Shown here: positions 1 to 11,448 of the stretch, piece by piece
How the letters are laid out: each line of letters starts with the position of its first letter
Numbering within the stretch: position 1 is the stretch's first letter
Assembly: GCA_028551475.1 (NCBI GenBank)
Contig: CM052362.1
Location: 15,182,521-15,246,520 of the forward strand
From: Casuarina equisetifolia
Lineage: Eukaryota; Streptophyta; Magnoliopsida; Fagales; Casuarinaceae
DNA length: 64,000 nucleotides
Reading direction: 5' to 3'
The notes under the pieces: generated by a model
Databases searched by the model: none
What the model saw: the letters and a program-made list of their open reading frames with translations, nothing else
What the model was told of the DNA's origin: nothing
Made by a program: the position numbers and the translations under genes

Positions 1-58
1 TAGAACAATGAAGAAAAAAAAAGAAAGAAAAAAATGATGGGTTTTTCCGACAAGTTAC

Positions 59-3000
59 CAGGTGCACAAAAAGTCATAGATGAACTTGAGGATGATGAAG
101 GCCAAGGCGCTGCGATGTTGTCACTTAAGTCACATGTAAAGCTGAAGCCCGTTGCATTGTCAAATATCATATCTGCAGGCCAGCTTCGAAGCAGACACCC
201 TGCATTCAAATAAAAACTGAAATTATCACCTATTACGCTAGTATATTCCTGCAGTAAAATTACGTGCAGATTAATTTTTTTGTATGCAGTCTGTCCCCAT
301 CCATTAAAACATAGAAAGAGGAGCAGGGGGTTGCATGGGAACGGAGAATCTAACAGGCTACAGTCACTAGGAAGTGTCCCTGAATCACCTCCAAATGATC
401 AGCATTTATCAATCTACTATTTACCATTTGAAACAGCGACAAGAATTTTAAGAAAGCAGCCAGACTGAAGCCCTCAGATGAAAACCCATGAAATTTAAGG
501 GTACATATTCTACATAAATTGAGAAAACTAACAATATATTCACGATGCAATAGCAAATCTTAAAACTACAGGAAAAAAATAATGATAATCATAGAAGGAA
601 GCAGAAACAGTAACAAACCTCGTTGTCCATATGCTGCTCCAGTGCACACGTACATCCACAAAGCAGAAAGAAAGTTCTATTTCAGATAAAACAATAGGAA
701 CCAAAAAGGATGGGAAATCTGGAAGTAACAAAACATAGTGTGAAGTGTACCTTGGATGCTAAAATCTTTCAAGTCGACATCACAAAGATCATAAATATTT
801 GTCATAACCCCACCTTTCCTTAACATTGACCCAAACACCTCGGCACATATTATGGCTTGTCTGTTTGTAATTAACATTTGCTTTTGTACCCCAGCAATGT
901 AAGCACTTAACGAGCTACAGCAGGAAGGACTTGGAGCAGCAACATTTTGACATGCTTTAATTACTTCCGAAGGCTGCTTAAAAGTTAAAGGGCAAACTGC
1001 AAAAGCAACGTTTACTTCATTTAGGACTTAGAGTGCAGAAATAATTTGTTTACACACGAAAAACTTAAGTTGCCAAATCAGATTCCAAAGATAGGAAGTC
1101 TTTTTTGTTACTTTCAATCAAGAAAGAAATTCCTTTTTGAAGATTCTAATAGTCTTTAACTAAATGGAAACTAAAACTGCAACCCATAAAGACACATTCA
1201 AGAAAGAATGAAGATACTTAGAATACTAGAGATAAGTGTCTTCAAGGTCCACAGAAGTGATGAATTTATCTTTTCCCTTTTTTTTAATTTCTTATTTTTA
1301 CCTTCTTAGAGCTCCTTTTGACTTAATTCTTTGACAAATAAATTTATGTCCAACAGGCCAAAATAACCAACTATCCTAACCTTACATACACATTTTTTCT
1401 GTAGCCATAATTCTTTGTTCACATTCAGGGTATATTTGAAAGAAAATGTTCATGATGGATATAAACAAACAAAGTGAAATAATAACCTTTGTAATTTATG
1501 ACACTCTAGAGAATTAGGAAAGCCTGTAAAAAATGCATACACTTTATACCATTAAATTCATGAGCGATGAAATTCATGCATCTGAAGGATGCCTTACACT
1601 GTTAAATAAGTGTACAGCCTCTTTAAGAGAAACTAGTGCTAATGCATGCATACTTAGATGTTTTTAATATATTCACATACAAGCACTGTTATCACCTACA
1701 TGTAACGTGCATGGACTACTGTAATTCCTGTACCTTTGTTGACTTTGCATGCAGATAATATTCGAAATGCAGTATTTGCAGCATCTGATTGAAGTTCCCT
1801 TGAAATATAGGAATAGACCACTCCTTTACAATCATTAAGAGAATCAATATGATCAAGCTCCCTCACTATATTTTTATATTCATTCACTGTTAGTTGCCTT
1901 CCAGATATCTGAAGAGCAGCATCCGTAATTGCAGGCTGGCAAACTGGTCTACAACACTCTTTAAGAGGATCAACGGTGTCACAGGCCTCCAGTAATTTGC
2001 TTGTATTCACTGTTTTCTCAAAGGTGACAACATCCTTCACTGGACAAGACCCACCTGTAAGATTCAAAGATCCAACGGAGCAGAGTGTAGGTATTGAACT
2101 GTTTGCCCCTCTACTAGCTAAGATACTAATGATATCGGTAAAACAATGACCAGCAACATCATCTTCCAAAACCAGCTTATCAGAGCTACTGCTGTAGAAA
2201 CCCTGGAAGATGTGGAGCAAACTACCCAATTGTGGGCAACATATTGCATTTCCTACCAGTGCCGCAAAAGGTTGAGAACAATCAGATGCCGTTTTGTCCA
2301 TAAGATCTGAGATAACAGAAAAATTTACAGGACATTTCCCTGTTAGAACTGGTTCATATCTGGTTGGAAAGGTGGGGAACATTGGTGGCAAAGATTCATT
2401 GGGATTGGGGTAGTGAGGAATGACAGCAGGTGATATTTCTATGGGATCAAACAGTTGAGTATGGGGTGCAACCGCTAGTTCTGACATGGAAGAAATGTGA
2501 GTAGACTCAAGTGGTGACTGCAATGCCACCAATTCTTGAAAACTGGATAACCAAATGATGAACAGCAACAACTGCTGGCAAAAGGAACCTGCAAACACAC
2601 ACAAGTACAACTTCAGCAGTAATACAAGCAATTTAAATTGTGGAGGGAAATGCTATATGGACTATGTAGACAAAGATAACCTGCAAACATATATAGACCC
2701 ACCTTCAGTATGCAATGTACATCCCAAAGAAATTCTACAGGGCTGTATAGACAATTAACAACCATCTATATGGTCTCAAATAAACCAGCAGAAAAGAAGT
2801 TACTTAACCTATGGCTCAGAAAAAAACTGATAAAGAATTTAAAAAAAAAAAAAAGAAAAATTCCACACCATGCCATAATGTTGCTCTTGGAGATCACAAA
2901 GAATTTCTGAATAAATAACCTAGTCTTGGCCAACATTCCTTCATCTACTCAGGTTGAACCTTCTTCATCTTTTTCCATTTTTATTATTATTATCGATATA

Positions 3001-5354
3001 CTAATCCATCCATGTCAACAGGGTTTTATCGATAATAAATAAATAAATTGCTGATCTCAACCTAACCATTTGCAGACATTTGATTTACTTTTCATTTCTT
3101 GAAGAAAAAGGAGGTGAATTTGTGAGTTAATGGAATTCATCCTCACTTTTCTTCCCCAAGCCACTCCAACTTGCAGTCAACCCTCCCCTCACCCTCTCTT
3201 CTCCTTCCCACTGTCCCTCTTGCATTCTAGACACACAAGCACCACCTAGGAAGCTGGAAAAATTCTAAACTTAAATACATTTGGAACAAAAAGAGACAAG
3301 CACCTCATCCTACAGATCATGCAGTCCCCATCTAAGTTCCTCTGCATGTTCACATCTTATAAAAGAACCAAACCCCAATCAGCCCAGTCCTCCCCCATCA
3401 CCAGTCATAATGGCAATCCTTCAGCCTCCTACGACTCTAGTTAATTCTCCAGCTCAGAATCCAATTTCAACTCAGGCATGAGGGAAACATAGAGGTCCGG
3501 ATGCTCCCATTATCTTAGGCTGGGTTGACAACAAAACTAGTAGCTTGGGATTGGTTAAAGCAGCTGGATAAACCCATTTTCAGGACTGTAGATAAATTAA
3601 TATCCTTAGGCTTTTTCCATCGAATGACAATTTGGATTTGTGAGATGCCACATCAGAAGGGAGGTCGAGCTAATTTCTAAGACATAGGAGGTCTGCATTT
3701 TTCTCTGAATCAAGGGAAGTGACAATATTTTAATCTATGATCAACACACTCTTCAGGTTAAGACCTTGATTATCTCATCATGACAATCCAGATTTTATTG
3801 ACAATTAAAGTGAATATCCAATATGGAACATCCCAAAAGGGAAAGAGAATTACATTGCTGTATGTATATTTATATGGCAACTTAAAATTGTTATACAGGC
3901 AGCAAAAATATCACATCCAAAAAGGAAAAGTAATAAACTGCGATTCATCATTCTTTCTATACTGTTACCATTCTAGTGAAAAGCACCGTGCCCAAATACT
4001 GCAGACTCCCGAGTAGTTCTCAGGAAAAACGTGAGAGTAAAGAAAAGGCCATAACATCACTATACTAATGAACTAGAACAGAAGTAGCACCACAGGATAA
4101 TTCTAGGCAGGCAATAAGAGATATTTAATTTAGAAGTGGTAGTCCTGGATAGAGAAGAAAATGTCTTCAGTGCACCTTTTTTGCATATCTCACCAAAGAA
4201 TGGCTGTGAGAAATAGCAGAAACAATTATCAAATATTTGAAAACTTACCCTTAAGATCACTAACAGCGTGGAAACAGTCCATAGTTCTACTAGCCCTTAG
4301 CTACCATCGATATTTTACAACACGAAACCCTAGGTTAACTGATCATATGCCAAAAATAGCTCACAGCAATGCACCAACACCTGTATCACCTGCATTAGGC
4401 AACAAAAAATGAAATTTCACGTGATCGAGATTATAAATCAATCAATGCAAAGAGTCAACTAACTAATCTGGCAGATAAATAGAAGCTCAAGAATTTTATG
4501 AATGGACAATCAAAAAAGCGGAATATATTTTAACAGACAGAAAATCAAGTCAAACGAATTTAAAATTGATTTTAAGACTGTATCGAGTAATAATTTTGAA
4601 TTAGCTTCACTAAATATGTTCTCAAAACATCTTGCTTACTGGCCCATAACAAAACTACATGCCATATTGAATGATTTCATTTGTAACTTTAGTACGAAGC
4701 TTATTCTTTACAAAATACAAATGCACATATAGTGGCCCAGAACATTTTATCACAAACCCATTAAAAGCAAATCAAGACAAAAAACCCATAGTGAAGTCTA
4801 ACAAAAATATTCTATGTAAGCCCCTTAAGTAAATCAAGGCAAAATCCTTGACTTAGGTTATATTTGTATTCAGTTTCCAGGCAATAAACCAGAAAGTACG
4901 AAACCTTAACTTTAATTATTTGTTAAAAAAGGGGGGCGCAGCAGCTTAAATTGTTTTGCCCTGAAATCTTAAAAGAGCACAACAATCTGTAGCTGACCGA
5001 TGCATGCGCGCGTGCGATTACACTCGCATCCATTTGACAGCCAAAACACAAGATGAACCAAAAGAAGATCTCCAAATCCCAAAACCTTCTCACACAAAAA
5101 TCAGCAGAACACAGCTCAAAACCAAAATAGTCGCCTTATGCTCCACTTTAGCTGAAAAAAATTGCAAAAACACGAAAATAGAAAGAAAATTTCTCACTCA
5201 AATTACATACCCATTTCCCTTCCCACACTCTCTCATACCCACCTAACAGAAATCAGACACATTCAAGAAAAGGAAGAAAGCTTACCAGACAGACAGACAA
5301 GCAGAAAAGAGGAGTAGACAGACAAAGAAACATACCTGAAGATTTAGGAGCCAT
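59..5354 (-). CDS. SPARK-domain GPI-anchored protein, At1g61900-like (3' end outside window)
   Basis: Minus-strand gene with five coding exons in the window: 5336-5354, 1734-2588, 751-996, 619-633 and 59-199. All junctions are GT-AG and keep frame; the last exon ends at a GT donor, so the rest lies left of the window. The first exon supplies only the start (MAPKSSG); exon 2 adds a hydrophobic run (LLLFIIWL), together giving a signal peptide. The 425 codons present hold a cysteine-rich SPARK-like region (GKCPVNF, AICCPQ, KECCRPVCQPA), a second Cys-rich block (PSCCSSL, MLITNRQAIICA) and the conserved stretch CDLSDNIAAPWPSSSS near the end. Family members are predicted cell-surface GPI-anchored proteins of unknown biochemical role; the anchor signal would be beyond the edge. 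No break is seen. Family assignment is by recognition; the 2.7-kb first intron and tiny first exon are the least certain parts. Confidence 0.85.
619..633 (-). other. 15-nt microexon of the At1g61900-like gene
   Basis: Fifteen bases (CATATGGACAACGAG on the minus strand) are flanked by AG upstream and GT downstream. Together with a split codon at each side they encode A-Y-G-Q-R-G, the peptide the family carries between the KDFSIQ block and the CLLR block. Leaving the exon out keeps frame but deletes five residues. The preceding acceptor tract is not especially pyrimidine-rich. Confidence 0.8.
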
Positions 5355-5760
5355 GATAAAATAAGAAGCAGAAAAATCAAAGGATTTGAGGTTCGGGATC
5401 AAGAATCCGAGGAAGTATACATTATTTTTTTCCCCGGGTCGATCGGGTTGGGGAAAATGGGTAAAGCTCGAAGACCTCAAACCGCAGAGCTGGCTGTCAC
5501 TGAGACAATCTTAGTGGAACTGTCTCCCACTCTCAAGAGTCTCACTCTTTCTCCTTTTTCTATTGTAATCTCAAGACAGTATTAGGTATTCTGGGACTCT
5601 GTTTTTGACCGGGGCTTGGTTTGGTGGATAAAGTAAGAGGAGCCTAAAACTTTACCTTTTCGATTGCCCCTCAGCCGCCTGTGTGCTGAGCTTTTTCATC
5701 ATCCGGGTTAACCCGGATCTGGAACCGTCTCCCGATCCGAGGCTGTTTTGGCCCATTCCC
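5355..5760 (-). promoter_or_regulatory. 5' leader and promoter zone of the At1g61900-like gene
   Basis: Sequence immediately upstream of the inferred ATG. It becomes GC-richer between about 5680 and 5760, with CCGGGT/ACCCGG-type motifs, than the AT-rich DNA beyond it. I cannot pick a TATA box or transcription start with confidence; a non-coding 5' exon here is possible. Confidence 0.35.
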
Positions 5761-8700
5761 GTATAATTCAACAACGCATGTGCATCAGGAGGACCTGTCC
5801 GAAGATAGAAAAGAAAAAAGCAGAGTGAAAGGTAACTATCAACATGTTGAAAAGTGAAGTACTTGGTGGTTATTTTTCCATGGCCTAAGCAAGTGCACTA
5901 GTTTTCTTGAAGATTAAGTCAAAGTTTTCAACTACATATTTCCTATTGCATGTCTATGGAGAAATGTTTTCCAAGACTTTTTAAGTCTGTGCTGAGAAGA
6001 TGCAAGGTAGGTGTTGATATGATAGATGACAACTGCAGGAAATTAGTGGGAAAGGAGATGGAAGACCTTCATCGTAAGGAATAAGTTTGTTGCCTTTAGA
6101 CTCTTAAAGTTAGTGGTTTTCTTTTTTAACCTTTGCTTTTAGGTGACGCTTCTGGCACATTACAATTTAATAGCAATGGTATATTATAGAAAACGAAAAT
6201 GATAAGATCTAAAGGCATTAGTCTCGTTGTGGTAAAATAGATGTGAAAATTAGATGCCACTTTTTTTTTTACATTATAATATAAATCATAAAAATGAATA
6301 ATTGATGAAAAGTTCTCAAGTAGAAATAATTTTTTGTCTAAAGTTCGAAATTCTTCATCTCGATTTGACCTTTTTTTTAAAAAAAAAAAAAGCTTATCTT
6401 GAAAGTAAAAAAATGACTTAAATGTGTCAAATTTTACGTCAATGGGTTACAGTAGAAAAGATGCACTAACACCCAACTTTGGTTATGTGGTATTTAAAAG
6501 ATTGTAAAGTAAAAGTTCATATGCCTTTGCCATCATGGCCATGGAACTCATATAGTTAGTCCATCTCCACCCTAACTCTCTTCTCAAGCTAGGTTTCTTT
6601 GCAATCTCTAAATACATGGCCACAGCCGTGCCAGTGTCCCCTGAACCTCTCTCCTAAGTCACAAGTAAGGAAAAAAAGTATTCTAAAGCTAAACTCATAT
6701 TCAGCTATAGAAATGTCAAGTTATTTAGTTAATATTTTTATGATGAGATTAGCATATTGGCTAACTATATTAATTGGATTAACTTTCTTATGAATTCCTG
6801 GTTGAATTTATTGGATTAATATTTTAAAGGTATGATAAGAATATTTGTTGGGTGTTTATTTACGAGCTTCATGAATGTATGTGTTGAGGTACTATTTAAG
6901 TGCTTATGAAAATATTCAATGGATAAATTCTCTCATAGTCTTATGATTTTATTTATTGAATTAATATTTTCATAGCCTTGTGATCATATTTGTTAAGTAT
7001 ATTCTCTTATAGCCTCGTGTAGATATTTATTGGAATATTTTTTTATGATTTCATACCATTATTTTGAAATTAGTTAACTACTGTCACAAAGTGATTGATG
7101 ATATAGTTAAACTATTCCAAGTGTGTTTATGAATGAGTTTTCACTAAATAAATTTGGAATGACCAACCAACACTAAAACATCATTCTTTTTAGTTTAAGG
7201 TGATTGACTAAACTTAAACAACTTCAAGGATGGTTAATTATTCCTTTAAAAACCAATCATCCTTTAAAAATTTGTTGAGCAAATAATCAACTAGCTCTCT
7301 TGTGATATCTTAAGGGTCGTAATCAATCCAAAAATATTTTTGGAGTAAATTGTTGCCTTTAAATAGTTCCTAAAGAGAGAGGCTTGGACTTAACAAAATG
7401 GACAGTGATAACATAGCCATTGCAATCAACAAAATGGATAGCGTTAACATAGCCATTGCAATTAACAAATTTAGTTTTTATTTTTATATATTATGTTGTA
7501 AGTAACAAATAGATTTTGTATTGTGTCACAACTAAAATTGTTTTATCTCAAAATGGTTTGGATTGACGTAGTGTTTTAATTGCTATACCAAACATTTTAT
7601 TATTTTTAGCTCAAATGATTGTATCTAAAGTTCATGGTTGTTCAAAGGATAGTTATGAAAAATGAGGAAAATATTTCCATTACTTTCATTAATGGGATAA
7701 AAGTTACACAAAAACCCAAAATGACGTTTCTGCTTACATTGTTACAGAGAAAACCTACTACACTGCATCTATAGATATCACATATACAAGGGTCATCGAA
7801 ATAGAATTAAGCTCCAGACAGGCAACTAGAGTGTCTTCACTACCACACTTACCCCCCTTGAGCTGGCACAAGCAGCTGGCGTGAGAAAGATTCCCAATAG
7901 CTTCCCATGGATAAGGTCTACCAAGCTATGTCACCTATATAGTCCTACTTTTAGGCTGGCTAGACACTTCATTAGGGCTTGACTTGTCATCTCGGATCCT
8001 CAACACCCTTCAACTTCAAGTCATAATGGCCCGAATTATTTGCTTCTTCTAAATTGTGTTGTTCAATGCCTACTCATGACATGACATGTTGATTTCCTGT
8101 TGAAGATGGAATAGCACCACCTAGTGGTAGAACGCTTAAGGGGGACTTCAAATGAGATTAGTAGTTAAATATGTTTTTTAATAACAAAAGTAGTTATGGC
8201 CCCCTGAAAAATTATGTTGGTCTCTCAAAAACTATTTAAAGAGTGCTCTAAGGTCAATGGGTAATGCTGGCATTTTCGTTGGTCGGTCTTGTTTTAGTGG
8301 CCTTGCATTTATAGAAATATATTCTATTTGCTTTGTTAAATATTCCCATGCTCCTAGGGAATGGGTACAAGTTTTTATAGTTGTTGTTTTTGGGGGGTGG
8401 GTTGGGTTTTGCTAACTACTTTATTGAGTGATAATCCTTTGGGCGTAACAATAATTAAAATTTTTTATAGGAGAGATCAGTGTTTGTGGAGCTCTTAGCA
8501 AATATTAACAATATCAGGACAAGTCTTCTCCTCTGCTTTGCTTCCAAATATTAATTCTATTAAAATATTTAAATTTTCCCCCGAAAGAAACGAGTATTAA
8601 TTGTCCTTGAGAGTCTCTTGATAATGGAGTTGTATGAGCAAAGGCAAGTAAAAAAATATATTAAAAAAGCTTGGTGGCAAGCCTATCCAACGTACGATTA

Positions 8701-8969
8701 AGATTTTTTAGTTCCTAGATCAAGAAAATAAATATTTATTTATTATTTAAATAATAGTCTAAAAATCGATTATGAATAGAGAGAAATTGCCTGCTTCTTT
8801 ATATATTGATTTTAACAAAAAAATGAGATGTAACATGTGGAAATATAGTGGCAAGCCCATCAAAAATATGATAAAAAATTCAACACTTTCTTAGTTTTCT
8901 TGAATGCCCATTGCGTTAGTCTTCCTTTATTGCGTTCTAGAGGTGTTTTCGACTGTTTATTTATTTATT
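5761..8969. other. AT-rich intergenic DNA without recognisable genes
   Basis: No ORF with family resemblance was found on either strand. There is a short imperfect direct repeat near 7392-7465, where a ~44-bp unit containing AACATAGCCATTGCAAT occurs twice. On the minus strand 7650-7870 carries a purine-rich GGGGGG tract and looks like a worn retroelement end, but boundaries could not be set. Around 8895-8960 there is a short remnant resembling the repeat unit in the NAC gene intron 1 (TTGAATGCCCATTGCGTTAG). Confidence 0.5.
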
Positions 8970-9894
8970 GGGTGTGTGTTGCTCTTTCGATTTCTTGAAT
9001 TTTTTGTTTTGTCGTGTCTTAAATATAAGAAAAAAATAAAGCCTGAATTTTAGGCCTTGCGTCGCCACATGTTCTTTCCCAGTTGGCCCACGCAGTCTTT
9101 TCCTAGTGTTTTGGGCTCAATACTGTGTCCTTGATTTTATGACGTTGACATTAGTTCTTGTGCGTTTTGGAATTTGTTGGAGGTGGAGCTACTGTTCCAT
9201 CTTATAGTTCAACTCCGTTCCATCTTATAGCTCTTTTTTGATGGTTTATTTTAACACAATGATGTATTTAAAAATCATTCTTCGTAATTGATCATGGGTT
9301 TGGGATCCCATTTTGGAGATTAGTGTTGGATAAAAATATCAAATTAAGTATGTCATTTCTTGTAATGAAATTTAAATTAAGAAAATGTTCATCTAATTTT
9401 TGAATTTAACTTTTAAGCTTTTTAATATGGTTTTTGAGCTTATGTTGAATTTTTTTTCTACATTGTGTAACTTTAAATCTTATAAAAATGTATATACAAG
9501 ACCAAAGTTCTATATTGAGTGTGTAATCATTTTATGATTAGAATGAAATATTTCTCAAACTTTTAAGTTAACTTTTGAATTAAAATTTTGAACTTTTTAT
9601 CAACAACTCCTTTCTAACATTTAATGGAACTCGACCATTCCATTTTTGTTAAAATCTACACTATTAGAGTAACCTTTAACCTACCTGACATGCCAACAAA
9701 AGGCCCGACTTGAATGGCGAATCTTGGGCTCCTCATACGAAAATCTAATATGATTTTGTGGGCTGGTCCCATTAATTTCTAGCCACGTCATTGAAAAGTC
9801 AAGTTTGCAAGTCAAAGGAACTAGGAGGTCCGATGTGGGAAATTTTTACTGGTTACGACGGCAGCGCGGCGGTGGCACTACGCATAGAAGATCA

Positions 9895-10182
9895 ATGGCA
9901 ATTAGGAAAATGGCACCGCGTCTGAAGAGTATGAAGACGGGGGTGAAGCGGGCGAAGTGGGTCGCCCTTTGCTTTCTTTGCTTCTCGCTTTCTCTGCAGG
10001 CAATCCAGTTACCTTATTGGATCTTGCTGATATGCAAAAACCATGTTAAATCTGTGTATACTGCGTTTAGGCCTTTGGTTACTCGCTTCTTTGTTAAAAT
10101 CTGTTGTTTTCTTAGCCGGAATCAACGCGTACCTCCTAAAATACTTAATACGGGGCATTTTTTAAATATCTCCAAGGGCTAA
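9895..10182 (+). other. Unrecognised ORF, identical in both duplication copies (left)
   Basis: ATG-started ORF of 95 codons; the reading frame is also open upstream to 9805. The product starts basic (MAIRKMAPRLKSMKTGVKR), has a hydrophobic stretch (ALCFLCFSLSLQAIQL) and a second one (WILLICKNH). It belongs to no family I recognise. Its translation is identical to 28851-29138, but the surrounding non-coding DNA is almost identical as well, so this is not evidence of selection on protein. It may be non-coding. Confidence 0.2.
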
Positions 10183-10502
10183 TATGCTGGGTATCTAATA
10201 TGGGATAGGTGTTGCGCGGAACTCTAATCAACACGGATTGCTGGATGACGCGCTTAGGCTTATAGTACTATTCACGTTGATAATTCTTGAGTATCAAGTT
10301 TGTTTGACAACCTAAAAAAGAGAGAAAAAGAGGGGCAGAGAGAGATCAAAAATGAAAAAAATTCTTATATACTATTCCAAATTTTATGCAAGACCCAATA
10401 TGCAGAACATTAATCTTGGATCTACTTGCGCAAAACCCCAGTCATTTTGCATCCGACTATTAGCAAAAGGATAAACTCTAACACGGCAAGAAAACAAAAC
10501 CT

Positions 10503-10640
10503 GGTAAACCCTAATGTTCACATTCACAGCAAAACCCTAACATTCACGTTCACATTCCCAGCAAAACCATTTAAACCCTAACATTCACATTCACACCAAA
10601 ACCCTAACAAAATACATTCACAGCAAAACCCTAGCAAGAA
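10503..10640 (+). repeat. Degenerate tandem repeat with AAACCCTA telobox motifs (left copy)
   Basis: About five imperfect units combining AAACCCTAA or AAACCCTAG with CATTCACATTCACAGC. They lie downstream of the J-domain gene remnant. The right block has a shorter array (29511-29580), so the copies differ in unit number. The motif matches the plant telobox core; function here is unknown. Confidence 0.65.
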
Positions 10641-10667
10641 CACAAAAAAAATGAATCTTGATGAAAC

Positions 10668-11448
10668 CTAGGAGGTCGTTCTGGGACGAACTGCGCGATG
10701 CGAATCAGCTTCAGTATTCTGCCAGCACCTTTTGATCCCACGGCAGTGTTTCTGACCAGTTTGTGGTGGCTTGGAAGGTGTCTGCGGGAGTGGCTTGGAC
10801 GGTGTCCGCGGGAGTGGCTTGGACGGTGTCTGCGGTGATGGGTTGGAAGGTGTCTGCGGGAATGGCTTGGACGGTGGTGGACGTAGGCCCATGGAAACAT
10901 CGTAGGCCTCGGGTGGGCCTCTCGTCTCTTCTCATCACCGAGGCCTACGATGTTACGAGAGGCCCACCCGAGGCCTACGATGTTTCCATGGGCTACGTCC
11001 ACCACCGTCCAAGCCATTCCCGCAGACACCTTCCAACCCATCACCGCAGACACCGTCCAACCCATCACCGCAGACACCGTCCAAGCCACCACCGCGGATA
11101 CCGTCCAAGCCACCACCGCGGATACCGTCCAAAAATGAATGCAGCAGGCGCCGCACGAGAGTTGGATTTGTCAGGATGAACGAGCTTCAGGAGCCGGCAA
11201 AAAGAATCGGTGATGGTGTCTTCACTGAGAGATGCATCGGCCTTCAACTCGAGAAGCGCATACTAATCAATCAGCCCAGACTTAGTCTTCGTTGTAGCCA
11301 CGTAGATCATACGGTAGGCAGCAAGTGCTCTGTTGATCCCGGGAAAAAATGGATCAAGGGTTTGGGCCAAAAGCACAAGATCATAAGCCTCATGTATTTT
11401 GCCGTCGAGAAGTTTTTCCTTGGCGTAGTCGAGCAAGTCGCCCGCGAT
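10668..11448 (-). pseudogene. J-domain protein gene, left copy, broken
   Basis: Minus-strand counterpart of the intact gene at 29613-30143. The N-terminal part is clear (DLLDYAKEKLLDGKIHEAYD, LDPFFPGINRAL) and so is much of the J domain (ADASLSEDTITDSFCR, LVHPDKS). The base aligned with the start ATG is changed (ATC at 11446-11448). After PAAF the frame runs into the inverted-repeat segment and loses the last helix of the J domain (FRLIKNALEVLGDEKKREAYD in the other copy, partly present again in wrong orientation). The proline-rich tail is expanded from about 1.5 to four PQTPSKPL-like octads. It cannot make the 176-aa product. Whether the altered tail ORF is ever expressed is unknown. Confidence 0.85.
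10766..11133. repeat. Fold-back inverted repeat built from a 24-bp coding minisatellite
   Basis: Left arm about 10766-10925, right arm about 10955-11133, spacer about 29 bp. The inner 45 bp of the arms are complementary apart from one missing base; the outer parts consist of 24-bp units (GTGGCTTGGACGGTGTCTGC and variants, or their reverse complement) whose order differs slightly between arms. Because the unit is a multiple of three and GC-rich, long ORFs appear on both strands. Confidence 0.9.

Noticed and set aside
7650-7870. Possible worn LTR in minus orientation with a purine tract
   Set aside because: No matching second LTR, no target-site duplication and no defined ends.
10763-11179. 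Overlapping ORFs of 138 and 161 codons on both strands
   Set aside because: They are produced by the GC-rich, three-fold-periodic minisatellite and its inverted copy, not independent genes.
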